DNA of 9,951 bases, from the NCBI GenBank assembly GCA_000435195.1, contig FR880190.1, forward strand, positions 16,710 through 26,660, read 5' to 3'. The notes beneath the pieces are model-generated. The model did not search any database and was not told the DNA's origin. It saw nothing but the letters and a program-made list of their open reading frames with translations. The position numbers and the translations under genes were made by a program. Origin of the DNA: Clostridium sp. CAG:169 (GTDB lineage Bacteria > Bacillota > Clostridia > Oscillospirales > Ruminococcaceae). Each line of letters opens with the position of its first letter. The first letter of the stretch is position 1. Shown in pieces: positions 1 through 7,949 of this stretch.

Positions 1-1
1 A

Positions 2-811
2 ACGCTCATCGACTGTAAGCAGGTCTATCAGACCGGCACCAGCTATAATCCGCGCTGCCTGGGACTGCACGGACCCATCAACGTGCAGTACGCACTGATG
101 GTTTCCTGCAACTATTTTTTCTATGAATCGGGCACCCGACAGGGCATCGATAACATCGTCAAATATTCCAATCAGCTGGGATTGGGGACCAAGACGGGAA
201 TCGAGCTGTCGGAGGCGACCGGTCATGTTTCCTCGCCGGAGTACTATGAGTCGGTCAGACAGGGACAGGTGGATGATACCTGGACCTACGGTAACGTCCT
301 CCAGTCCGCAATCGGTCAGTTGGACAACGCCTTCACGCCGCTTCAAATGGCAAACTACACCGCCACTTTGGCAAACGACGGCAAACGGATGCGCTCCCAT
401 CTGGTCAAGTCCATCGAATCCTACAATCTGGAGGAAACCGTTTCCACCACCGAGCCGGAGATGCTCAACCAGGTGGAGGCCGACCAGGATGCCTTTGAAC
501 AGGTACGTCAGGGAATGCTGCGTGCCTCCCGTGATACCACACGCGGTACGGCAAGATACTACTTTGGCGATTATCCAATCGACGTTGCCTCCAAGACCGG
601 TACACCGCAGGCGACCGGCAGCGACGACAACGCGACCTTCATTGCCTACGCACCAGCCAACGACCCGGAGATTGCAGTCGCAGTCGTAGTGGAAAAGGGT
701 TACAGCGGTCAGCGCGGCGCGCCGGTGGCAAAGGCAATCTTTGACGAGTATTTTGGACTCAACGACCAGCAGACCGAGCAGCAGAGCAGCGACGGACAGC
801 TGATCCCATAA
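2..811 (+). CDS. Penicillin-binding protein 2-like class B transpeptidase, 3' part
   Basis: The reading frame is open from base 2, so the gene starts upstream of the window; 269 C-terminal residues are visible. It is the transpeptidase domain of a class B penicillin-binding protein, which cross-links peptidoglycan outside the membrane. The second active-site motif SxN is seen as S35-C36-N37 (numbering from base 2), in the context MVSCNYFFYE. The third motif KTG lies at K198, in the context ASKTGTPQ. The stretch LGLGTKTGIEL between them is typical of the PBP2/SpoVD group. The catalytic SxxK and the N-terminal membrane anchor lie outside the window. The C-terminal tail is Gln/Ser-rich. In Clostridia, mrdA-type genes often sit near mgsA, as here, which favours the elongation-type PBP2 over a sporulation SpoVD, but this is not decisive. 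Hairpins at 814-831 and 866-897 follow the stop. Confidence 0.9.
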   Translation, partial: TLIDCKQVYQTGTSYNPRCLGLHGPINVQYALMVSCNYFFYESGTRQGIDNIVKYSNQLGLGTKTGIELSEATGHVSSPEYYESVRQGQVDDTWTYGNVLQSAIGQLDNAFTPLQMANYTATLANDGKRMRSHLVKSIESYNLEETVSTTEPEMLNQVEADQDAFEQVRQGMLRASRDTTRGTARYYFGDYPIDVASKTGTPQATGSDDNATFIAYAPANDPEIAVAVVVEKGYSGQRGAPVAKAIFDEYFGLNDQQTEQQSSDGQLIP

Positions 812-813
812 AA

Positions 814-831
814 ATTTCACGCAGGTGAAAT
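814..831 (+). other. Small hairpin just after the PBP stop codon
   Basis: ATTTCAC (814-820) and GTGAAAT (825-831) form a perfect 7-bp stem with a GCAG loop. It begins three bases after the stop codon and has no T-run behind it. It may stabilise the 3' end of the mRNA, with the hairpin at 866-897 acting as the real terminator. Confidence 0.45.
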
Positions 832-865
832 CGCTGTTCCCTTTTGCGGACGAAATGTAGAAATC

Positions 866-900
866 AAGAGGACGGAGGAAGTTACCTCCGTCCTCTTTGT
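866..900 (+). terminator. Rho-independent terminator of the PBP gene
   Basis: A perfect 13-bp GC-rich stem pairs 866-878 with 885-897 around the loop AAGTTA. The 3' arm ends in CTCTTTGTGT, so the T-tract is short and interrupted. Its position 55 bases after the PBP stop and its strength make it a plausible end of the upstream operon. Confidence 0.75.
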
Positions 901-1035
901 GTAAAACGGCTTTCAACAGGTGAATATCCCGTGCTTAAAACGTGAATAAAAATGGTAAAAAAGAAGGATAACGGTGATAGCGTACAAAAAAGAAGATTTT
1001 CTTGATTGAAATAGACAAAAATCAGAGAAAAATAG

Positions 1036-1064
1036 TTTACAAAACAGAGCAATAATGATAGACT
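1036..1064 (+). promoter_or_regulatory. Candidate sigma-A promoter for mgsA
   Basis: TTTACA (1036-1041) and TAGACT (1059-1064) are 17 bases apart. The -35 box matches the consensus in 5 of 6 positions and the -10 box in 4 of 6. A TATAAA follows at 1064-1069. The region is so A/T-rich that chance matches are likely. If used, the transcript would start near 1071 and carry a leader of about 210 bases before mgsA. Confidence 0.35.
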
Positions 1065-1172
1065 ATAAATGGTAATAAGGAAAATGAAAAGCTTTAGAAG
1101 AAATGTGCAAAAAAAGGGTTTGCATATTTTTAAGCAAAAAGTGGGAAAAACAGGTATCAACCGAACGGGCAG

Positions 1173-1252
1173 TTTCTCCTGGTGCAAGGTCTGCGACAGA
1201 ACGGAGAGAGGCTTGCAAGGCGCATCTGAAGGAAAAATCTTCAGGATGTTTT
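1173..1252 (+). promoter_or_regulatory. Structured mgsA leader with terminator-like hairpin
   Basis: TTTCTCC (1173-1179) can pair with GGAGAGA (1203-1209), with one G-U pair. TGCAAG (1183-1188), inside that loop, can pair with CTTGCA (1212-1217), outside it. Together these would make an H-type pseudoknot, or they are alternatives. TCTG/CAGA (1190-1193/1197-1200) could form a mini-hairpin inside. Downstream, CAT-CTGAAG (1223-1231) pairs with CTTCAG-G-ATG (1239-1248) with one bulged G, followed at once by TTTT (1249-1252). This resembles a weak terminator 13 bases before the mgsA ribosome binding site. It matches no riboswitch class I can name; an attenuator is an inference. Confidence 0.35.
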
Positions 1253-1282
1253 GATATTGTTTACAGAAAGGAATGAAAACAG

Positions 1283-1687
1283 ATGAATATTGGTTTGATT
1301 GCTCACGATTCCAAAAAAGAGCTGATGGTACAGTTTTGCATTGCATACTGTGGTGTGCTCAGCCGCCACAATGTATGTGCAACGGGAACGACCGGAAAGC
1401 TTGTAGCAGAGGCAACCGGATTGGACATCCTGCGGTTCCTCAGCGGTTCACAGGGTGGAGATCAGCAGATTGCGGCAAGGATCGCCTGCAACGAACTGGA
1501 TCTTCTGCTGATGTTCCGCGATCCAATCACAGTAAAACCAAATGAACTCAATGAGGCAAACATCCTCCGCCTGTGCGATGTCCACAATGTACCGGTGGCA
1601 ACCAACATTGCAACGGCAGAGGCATTGATTCATGCTCTGGAACGCGGAGACCTTGACTGGAGAAATATCGGCAATCCGAATGTATAA
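1283..1687 (+). CDS. mgsA: Methylglyoxal synthase
   Basis: Cytoplasmic enzyme that converts dihydroxyacetone phosphate to methylglyoxal and phosphate, a bypass of lower glycolysis used when sugar phosphates build up or phosphate is scarce. The 134-residue length is close to the family norm. Characteristic stretches are IGLIAHDSKK near the N-terminus, ATGTTGKL for phosphate binding, SGSQGGDQQI with the catalytic-loop Asp, LMFRDP, and LCDVHNVPVATNIATAEA near the C-terminus. The usual SGPxGGDQQI reads SGSQGGDQQI here, with Ser in place of Pro. The start follows AGAAAGGA (1265-1272) at a 10-base spacing. The gene appears to be monocistronic, with a possibly regulated leader before it and a terminator after it. 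Confidence 0.96.
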   Translation: MNIGLIAHDSKKELMVQFCIAYCGVLSRHNVCATGTTGKLVAEATGLDILRFLSGSQGGDQQIAARIACNELDLLLMFRDPITVKPNELNEANILRLCDVHNVPVATNIATAEALIHALERGDLDWRNIGNPNV

Positions 1688-1730
1688 AGGCGGGAAAACC
1701 AAAAGAAAATCGTACGGGATTTACAAAATT

Positions 1731-1767
1731 AGAATGCCAGAAGTAGATACAGACGGCATTCTTTTTG
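1731..1767 (+). terminator. Terminator of mgsA
   Basis: AGAATGCC (1731-1738) pairs perfectly with GGCATTCT (1755-1762) around a 16-base loop, followed by a T-run (1762-1766). It lies 43 bases after the mgsA stop and before the next promoter. Confidence 0.7.
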
Positions 1768-1827
1768 GTTTGCTCTGCAAAGGTTTTTATGGGTTGTTTG
1801 AAAGCGGGAAAACTTTCAAAAGAGGTC

Positions 1828-1856
1828 TTGACCTTAACAGCAGGATGATGTATGAT
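1828..1856 (+). promoter_or_regulatory. Sigma-A promoter of the T-box/GNAT/aspS unit
   Basis: TTGACC (1828-1833) and TATGAT (1851-1856) are separated by exactly 17 bases; each box matches the consensus in 5 of 6 positions. Transcription would start near 1861-1864. The bases around the start (1857-1867 with 1872-1882) form an inverted repeat, so the RNA would begin with a short hairpin. Confidence 0.8.
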
Positions 1857-1910
1857 AGGTGTATTCCATTTGGGATACACCTTTAAAATCATACCGAATA
1901 AAAGCGTTTG

Positions 1911-2168
1911 ATGCATGGAGGAGTAGCAAAACATCGACCGACCAGAGAGGATCCTCACCGGCTGAAAGGGACCCGGGAACCGGATTTTGTGAAGACACCT
2001 GCTTAGCTGGAACGAGAAAAATCGCTCCCGTAGTTTCCGCGTTAAGGAAAAACAACAAGGAGCGTGCTGTAAAACAGAGCGCTTGAATCAGGGTGGCACC
2101 ACGAAAAGCAGAAAGCTTTCCGTCCCTTGCAGCTGACCGATGGCTGTGAGGGAGGGAAAGCTTTTTTT
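1911..2168 (+). promoter_or_regulatory. T-box leader specific for tRNA-Asp
   Basis: The hallmark T-box AGGGTGGCACCACG lies at 2090-2103. In Stem I, AGTA (1922-1925) and GAA (1991-1993) form the loop-E motif of the specifier loop, so the next triplet GAC (1994-1996) is the specifier, an Asp codon. The helix above it pairs 1926-1931 with 1985-1990. The bulge TGGC would pair with an acceptor end GCCA, which fits tRNA-Asp because its discriminator base is G. An AGAGAGG element lies in Stem I (1944-1950). Uncharged tRNA-Asp should stabilise the antiterminator, in which AGGG (2090-2093) can pair with CCCT (2124-2127), instead of the terminator. The downstream aspS gene independently supports the specificity. 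Confidence 0.93.
2112..2168 (+). terminator. Regulated terminator of the Asp T-box
   Basis: Bases 2112-2127 pair with 2149-2164 as 10 bp plus 5 bp with one G-G mismatch, followed by a T-run (2162-2168). CCCT (2124-2127) in its 5' arm is shared with the antiterminator, so the two folds exclude each other. Confidence 0.88.
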
Positions 2169-2195
2169 ATTGGATTGGCAAGGAGGGGAGCAGAA

Positions 2196-3182
2196 ATGAC
2201 CTTTTTGGAGCCTTGCAAAAAGGGCGAATATTTTGGCACCGGACAGTTTCATCTGCGGCTGCTCAAAACCATTCCGGCACAGCCGCAAAAGAAATATCTG
2301 CCGGCATATCTCTTTGAGATGGTGGCAAACGGTCAGCCGGTAGGACGCTGCACGCTGCGGGTCGGATATAACGACCTGGTCGAGTATGCGGGAAATATCG
2401 GCTATGAGGTGGAGGAGGAGCATCGGGGACATCACTATGCTCTTATCAGCTGCCGGCTGCTGCTGCGGCTGGCAAGACGTCACCGGATGGAAGAGGTGCT
2501 GATTACCTGTCGAGAGGACAACTTTGCCTCCAGAAGGACCTGCGAACAGCTGGGAGCAACGCCGGCAGGCAGGGTGGATGTACCGGTAAACCATGAGATG
2601 TACCGCGCAGATTCGGACGCGCCGCTGCTGCAATACCGCTATCGATTAGGGCTGGAGCTTCGACCAATCACCGAGCAGGAGCTGGTCGAGGTAGGAAAGC
2701 TGTACGAGTGTGTGACAGCCGACCAGCTGGCGGGAGAAAACTATTCCGGCTGGGGCACCGAATATCCAAAGGAGTGGACTGCACGCGAGCTGTTTGCACA
2801 GGGCGGGCTGTATGGTTTGTTCGAGCAGCAGACCGGACAGCTGGTGGCATCGGCAGCGTATGACAATTGCTTTGACAGCTGCTATCAGCAGGTCAGCTGG
2901 AGCCGAACGGTCGAGCAGGATAAGCTTTTGTGTGTCCACACGCTGGCAGTCCATCCCGATTGGCAGGGCTTGGGACTGGGCAGGCGTTTGATGCACTTTG
3001 CCCAGCAGCAGGCGCAGCAAAGTGGGATGGAAGGGGTCCGCATCGACACCGGGGTGGGCAACCTTCCGGGACTCCATCTCTATCATCAGCTGGGATTTGC
3101 CGATGTGCAGACCTTGCAGCAGGATGTCCACTATGAGGGCGACCGGACAGAGTACCAGTTTTTGGAGTGGTACTGCCGGTAG
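2196..3182 (+). CDS. Tandem GNAT acetyltransferase in the Asp T-box operon
   Basis: Predicted 328-residue cytoplasmic protein with two GNAT (acetyl-CoA-dependent N-acetyltransferase) domains. The N-terminal half has the acetyl-CoA loop RGHHYA at 77-82 and a second signature CREDNFASRRTCEQLGA at 105-121. The C-terminal half has HTLAVHPDWQGLGLGRRLM at 248-266, with QGLGLG at 257-262, and YHQLGF at 296-301. The C-terminal domain keeps the better acetyl-CoA loop. The frame is open further upstream, but the ATG at 2196 has AGGAGGGG (2181-2188) at the right distance and lies after the T-box terminator, so it is taken as the start. It is the first gene after the Asp T-box, and aspS follows 59 bases later without a visible terminator. 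The substrate is unknown. The context suggests something tied to aspartate, aspartyl-tRNA or aspartyl-adenylate. Confidence 0.88.
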   Translation: MTFLEPCKKGEYFGTGQFHLRLLKTIPAQPQKKYLPAYLFEMVANGQPVGRCTLRVGYNDLVEYAGNIGYEVEEEHRGHHYALISCRLLLRLARRHRMEEVLITCREDNFASRRTCEQLGATPAGRVDVPVNHEMYRADSDAPLLQYRYRLGLELRPITEQELVEVGKLYECVTADQLAGENYSGWGTEYPKEWTARELFAQGGLYGLFEQQTGQLVASAAYDNCFDSCYQQVSWSRTVEQDKLLCVHTLAVHPDWQGLGLGRRLMHFAQQQAQQSGMEGVRIDTGVGNLPGLHLYHQLGFADVQTLQQDVHYEGDRTEYQFLEWYCR

Positions 3183-3241
3183 AGTCAATTTTTGTCAGAA
3201 CCAAGCATCATACAACATCAAGCAGAAAGGAAGAAACAAGT

Positions 3242-5029
<1,788 letters not shown>

Positions 5030-5038
5030 TCCAAAACA

Positions 5039-5073
5039 AAACTCCCGCTGTGTTTAACACAGCGGGAGTTTTT
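5039..5073. terminator. Bidirectional terminator between aspS and map
   Basis: A perfect 13-bp stem pairs 5041-5053 with 5057-5069 around TTA, followed by a T-run on the plus strand. The A-rich bases before it (5032-5041) give a T-rich tail on the minus strand. It ends aspS from the left and the map gene from the right. Confidence 0.92.
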
Positions 5074-5089
5074 ATGTGGAAAACTTTGG

Positions 5090-5986
5090 TTAGTAGGTCA
5101 GTACCTCGGCGCCATCCTCGGTGACGGCAACGGTGATCTCCCACTGGGAGGAGAGCTTGCCGTCGCTGGTAATGACAATCCAATCCTGACCGGCAGCAGT
5201 GTCGGCGTGGGAGTCCAGCTTGACGTGGTAGCTGCCCTGGTTGATCATCGGCTCGATGGTGAACACCATGCCGGGCACCAGCAGCATATCGGTGCCTCTT
5301 CTGCCGACATAGCCGACCCACGGGTCTTCGTGGAAGGCAAGCCCTACGCCGTGACCGCCGATTTCGCGGACGACGGTGTAGCCGTTTTTATGGGCGTGGT
5401 CGGAGACTGCCTGTGCAATGTCTCCCAAAAATCCCCAGGGCTTGACCTCTTTGAGTCCCAGCTCGACACATTCTTTGGAAACCTGTACCAGTTGTTTTGC
5501 TTCCTCGGATACCTCGCCGATGCAGAACATACGGGAGGAGTCGGAGAAGTAGCCGTTGTAGATGGTGGATACATCGACATTGATGATGTCACCGCTGCGC
5601 AGCACCACCTTTTCCGAAGGGATGCCGTGGCAGACCTGGTTGTTGACCGAGGTGCAGACGCTCTTAGGGAAGCCTTCATAGTTGAGCGGAGCCGGGATGC
5701 CGCCTAAACGGGTGGTTTCTTCATAGACGATTTTGTCAATCTCCTCGGTGGTCATCCCTTCGTGGATTTTCTGAGCCACCAAATCCAGCACCGCGATGTT
5801 GATGCGGCTGCTCTGGCGGATGCCTTCGATCTGCTCGGGTGTTTTGATCATCTGGCGGGTGGGGACGGTGTGACCCTCGCGGCGGAAGCGGTCGATCTGT
5901 TCATCCATCTCCATGTGGCAATGTTTATATTTTTTCTGGCTGCCGCACCAGCATGGGTCGTTGCGGCCCAGTTTTTTTTCGGACAT
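5090..5986 (-). CDS. map: Type I methionine aminopeptidase with SEC-C motif
   Basis: Removes the N-terminal Met from nascent proteins at the ribosome. The 298-residue protein starts with a SEC-C zinc knuckle: Cys12, Cys14, Cys23 and His24 in CWCGSQKKYKHCH. A linker follows, then the pita-bread peptidase fold. Metal ligands match the type I family: Asp138 (NVDVS), Asp149 (FSDSS), His212 (GHGVG), Glu245 (TIEPM) and Glu283 (QWEIT). His120 (VCHGIP) and His219 (FHEDP) are the usual substrate-side histidines. The SEC-C extension is common in some Clostridia and is thought to help ribosome association. The start has AGGAGGAATC before it. The acetyltransferase gene upstream ends 17 bases before this start, so the two are very likely co-transcribed. 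Confidence 0.97.
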   Translation of the reverse strand: MSEKKLGRNDPCWCGSQKKYKHCHMEMDEQIDRFRREGHTVPTRQMIKTPEQIEGIRQSSRINIAVLDLVAQKIHEGMTTEEIDKIVYEETTRLGGIPAPLNYEGFPKSVCTSVNNQVCHGIPSEKVVLRSGDIINVDVSTIYNGYFSDSSRMFCIGEVSEEAKQLVQVSKECVELGLKEVKPWGFLGDIAQAVSDHAHKNGYTVVREIGGHGVGLAFHEDPWVGYVGRRGTDMLLVPGMVFTIEPMINQGSYHVKLDSHADTAAGQDWIVITSDGKLSSQWEITVAVTEDGAEVLTY

Positions 5987-6003
5987 AATAGATTCCTCCT
6001 AGA

Positions 6004-6516
6004 TTAAAATTCTTCCTTCAGGATTGAATACAGGCAGTCGTCGTAGATGATCCCTCCATACCCCAGTACGGCGTGCCGCAGGCAACCTTCCAGTTGGAAG
6101 CCCAGCTTGGCAAGCAGCGCGCGGGAGGCGGTGTTCGGGGAAAAGCACCGTGCGCAGAGCAGTTGTGCGCCCTGCGCAAACAGCTGCGGGATGAGGGCGG
6201 CAAGCGCCTCACTCATATAGCCTTGCCGGCACCAGGACTCGCCCAGATAGTAGGAAAGGCAGAGCGAACCGGTCTGATAGCGCATCCGGTCAGGGGAGAA
6301 AAAGACAGCGCCGATGACAAGCCCGCTGTCCTTGCAGGACAGCACCAGCATCGAATCGTGCAGCTGCTCCAGCTGTTGTTCCATCTGCGGCAGCGTTAGT
6401 GGACGCATGGCGTTGTAGCGCAGGACAAAGGGACTGTTGCGGATGGCAAGCAGCGGCGCTGCATCCTGCTTGCAGGGCGGGCGCAGCTGTAAGCGTTCGG
6501 TTAGAATCGGTTGCAT
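6004..6516 (-). CDS. RimJ/RimL-type GNAT acetyltransferase
   Basis: Predicted 170-residue acetyl-CoA-dependent acetyltransferase of the group that includes the ribosomal-protein N-terminal acetyltransferases RimJ and RimL. It opens with the typical TERLQLRP (6-13). The acetyl-CoA loop is RQGYMSEAL (97-105), with Gly in the expected place. The C-terminal signature CFSPNTASRALLAKLGF is at 124-140, and YDDCLYSILKEEF closes the protein. AAGGAGGAG precedes the ATG on the minus strand. It has its own promoter and is followed 17 bases later by the methionine aminopeptidase gene. The pairing suggests it might acetylate N-termini exposed by Map, but many RimL-like proteins act on small molecules, so the substrate is not assigned. 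Confidence 0.9.
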   Translation of the reverse strand: MQPILTERLQLRPPCKQDAAPLLAIRNSPFVLRYNAMRPLTLPQMEQQLEQLHDSMLVLSCKDSGLVIGAVFFSPDRMRYQTGSLCLSYYLGESWCRQGYMSEALAALIPQLFAQGAQLLCARCFSPNTASRALLAKLGFQLEGCLRHAVLGYGGIIYDDCLYSILKEEF

Positions 6517-6557
6517 CTTTTTCTCCTCCTTTTTGTGCCGTCGGTCGATTTGTTTTT

Positions 6558-6587
6558 AGTATACAGCAGACGGTTGGAGGATTGCAA
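6558..6587 (-). promoter_or_regulatory. Sigma-A promoter of the GNAT-map operon
   Basis: On the minus strand TTGCAA (6587-6582) and TATACT (6563-6558) are 18 bases apart. The start of transcription would be near 6550, giving a leader of about 35 bases with an AAGGAGGAG ribosome binding site. Confidence 0.7.
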
Positions 6588-6642
6588 GTTTTCTGCAAGG
6601 GAAGGACAACTTTTTTCCGATATAGAAAAGGGGGTAGGAGTG

Positions 6643-6675
6643 TTTTCCACGTTTTCCATGGGGAATGGTGGAAAA
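6643..6675 (-). terminator. Possible terminator of the small membrane-protein gene
   Basis: TTTTCCAC (6643-6650) pairs with GTGGAAAA (6668-6675), with a nested TTCC/GGAA inside. It starts about 10 bases after the stop of the minus-strand gene at 6685. No clear T-run follows on the minus strand, so the assignment is weak. Confidence 0.35.
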
Positions 6676-6684
6676 TATCCCACC

Positions 6685-6879
6685 TTACAGAAAAAGGGCA
6701 AGCAGCAAAGCAGCGATGAGACAAAAAAGACCGCGTAGCCGCACAAAGGACAGACGGTAGTCGCTGGGTTCACTGTTTTTGACAACAAAGAAGGAGATCA
6801 GTTTGCACAGCAGTTCCGGCTGGAAGAGCATCATCGCACCAAGGAAACATAACAAAACAATCAGCGGGTATTTTGCCAT
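6685..6879 (-). CDS. Small two-helix membrane protein (EPSD motif)
   Basis: Predicted 64-residue integral membrane protein. A first hydrophobic segment (about 4-36, from PLIVLLCFLGAMMLF on) and a second one (about 49-64, GLFCLIAALLLALFL) flank a hydrophilic turn with KNSEPSDYRLSFVRLRG. This layout resembles short Firmicutes proteins of the DUF6199 type, recalled from the pattern and not checked. The ATG at 6879 is preferred because AAGGAG lies about 9 bases before it; the ATG at 6885 would add Met-Asp but sits too close to that site. The frame stays open to 7131, but that extension runs through a strong terminator and is not credible. It has its own extended -10 promoter and appears monocistronic. 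Function unknown. Confidence 0.7.
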   Translation of the reverse strand: MAKYPLIVLLCFLGAMMLFQPELLCKLISFFVVKNSEPSDYRLSFVRLRGLFCLIAALLLALFL

Positions 6880-6925
6880 ATCCATCCTCTCCTTTCCTCG
6901 GAGTGTCCTGCGCTTTCTTTTGAAA

Positions 6926-6935
6926 ATTGTACCAC
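6926..6935 (-). promoter_or_regulatory. Extended -10 promoter of the small membrane-protein gene
   Basis: On the minus strand TACAAT (6931-6926) is preceded by TGG, giving the TGn extended -10 motif. The -35 region is weak. It lies 40-50 bases upstream of the small gene and after the terminator of the S1-domain gene. Confidence 0.55.
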
Positions 6936-6955
6936 AAAAAGGAAAACAAAGCCAG

Positions 6956-6998
6956 ACAGCAAAAGGAGCCGAACCATCGGTTCGGCTCCTTTTGCTGT
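6956..6998 (-). terminator. Long perfect hairpin terminator of the S1-domain gene
   Basis: A perfect 20-bp stem pairs 6956-6975 with 6979-6998 around an ATC loop. The core GGAGCCGAACC is flanked by A4 and T4, so the U-run forms within the stem on either strand. It overlaps the last base of the S1-domain gene's stop codon (6998-7000) and separates it from the small membrane-protein unit. Confidence 0.88.
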
Positions 6999-7933
6999 TA
7001 AATGACGGGAGAGAAAACGCTTTCGATTCGCTTGCCTGCACATTCCGGGGAATATTGCCAGCGGTCGATGTGTCCTGACTGGATAAAATAGTGCATCGGC
7101 AGCGGTTGGGCAGGCGCATCGAACGAATCAATGATAATCAGCTTGACCTTCATTTTTTCGGGAATCAGGCTTTTGATGTAGACGCTGGCTTGCTGTCCTG
7201 TGCGGACGCCGGTCTTTGGCTCAGCAAGTCCGGCAAGGTTGGGAGCAAGCTCGACAAAGATGCCGTAGCTTTCTACTGAGCGCACCTGTGCGGACACCGT
7301 TTGTCCCGGGGAAAACAGGGCGGCATTTTCCTCCCAGCTGCCCAGCAGCTCCTTGTGGCTGAGGGTCACACGCCCGTCGGCATCGACTGCGCAGACGACC
7401 GCACGGATGTCCTGTCCGGCAGAAAAGCGGTCGGCAGGATGGGAGATGCGGGAAACCGAGATGCAGTCGATGGGAATCATCGACGGGATGCCGCAGCCGA
7501 TGTCCACAAAGCAGCCAAAACCCTCCAGATGGGTGACCCGGGCAGGGATGACATCCCCGGCAGTCAGCGAGCGGATGTACTGCTCCAGACACAGCTGCTG
7601 CGCTGCCCTGCGGGAAAGGACCGGACAGAGGCTGCCGTCGCTTTGCTGCCCGATGCTCTCGATGAGAAAGCAGACCGGCTTGCCCACGCGGGAGAGCAGG
7701 GCGATGTCCCGCACCGAGCCGTCGGCAATCCCCAAAGCGCCTTCGCACCGCGGGATGATGCCGCGGCAAAATCCGAAATCGACGACCAAGTCGTGCTGCT
7801 GGGTACACAAAATGGCGCGTGCCTCCAGGATGGTGCGGGTGTGGAATGCCTCCCAAAGTCCGGCTGGATTGCGGCAGAGACTGCGGTTGGCAACGGTATC
7901 CATCAGCCAACCCTCCGGCAAGAAATTTGTCAT
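6998..7933 (-). CDS. Protein with three S1 RNA-binding domains
   Basis: Predicted 311-residue cytoplasmic protein. Two S1/OB-fold domains are clear: about 126-197 (GDVIPARVTHLEGFGCFVDI) and about 208-269 (PGQTVSAQVRSVESYGIFVEL), each with the GxV...GxFV strand pattern. A more divergent S1-like unit lies at about 34-110. The last 40 residues form a separate tail. It resembles short S1-like proteins of Clostridia, often called ribosomal protein S1, but it is shorter than true RpsA and has fewer repeats, so I do not use that symbol. It probably binds RNA or the ribosome. The ATG at 7933 has GGAGGGA at the right distance; the frame stays open to 7960, but that stretch overlaps a leader hairpin. 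No clear promoter was found upstream. The gene appears to be monocistronic. Confidence 0.88.
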   Translation of the reverse strand: MTNFLPEGWLMDTVANRSLCRNPAGLWEAFHTRTILEARAILCTQQHDLVVDFGFCRGIIPRCEGALGIADGSVRDIALLSRVGKPVCFLIESIGQQSDGSLCPVLSRRAAQQLCLEQYIRSLTAGDVIPARVTHLEGFGCFVDIGCGIPSMIPIDCISVSRISHPADRFSAGQDIRAVVCAVDADGRVTLSHKELLGSWEENAALFSPGQTVSAQVRSVESYGIFVELAPNLAGLAEPKTGVRTGQQASVYIKSLIPEKMKVKLIIIDSFDAPAQPLPMHYFIQSGHIDRWQYSPECAGKRIESVFSPVI

Positions 7934-7949
7934 TTTTTCTTCCCTCCTT

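Larger units (their letters stand above)
905..1282 (+). other. AT-rich intergenic region and mgsA leader
   Basis: This gap of almost 380 bases has no convincing gene. Bases 905-1160 are strongly A-rich, unlike the flanking genes. A short plus-strand ORF (1069-1254, 61 codons) has no good ribosome binding site and a low-complexity Lys/Arg composition. The part from about 1161 to 1252 is GC-richer and can fold; it is listed separately. A weak promoter candidate lies at 1036-1064. Confidence 0.6.

Noticed and set aside
1195..1248. Resemblance to a glycine riboswitch (GGAGAG ... TGAAGG ... TCAGG)
   Set aside because: The pairing is different: CTGAAG pairs with the nearby CTTCAG, the conserved GCCGAAGG-GCAA core is not present, and the downstream GGACAG element is missing.
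1069..1254. A 61-codon plus-strand ORF before mgsA
   Set aside because: No suitable ribosome binding site, no recognisable domain, and it overlaps the foldable leader.
882..1346. A 154-codon minus-strand frame in the mgsA leader region
   Set aside because: The translation is Phe/Leu/Ser-rich low-complexity sequence from A-rich DNA. It spans the PBP terminator and enters mgsA, and no ribosome binding site was seen.
2127..2195. Upstream extension of the tandem-GNAT gene to 2127
   Set aside because: It would run through the T-box terminator hairpin, and the ATG at 2196 has a strong, well-spaced ribosome binding site.
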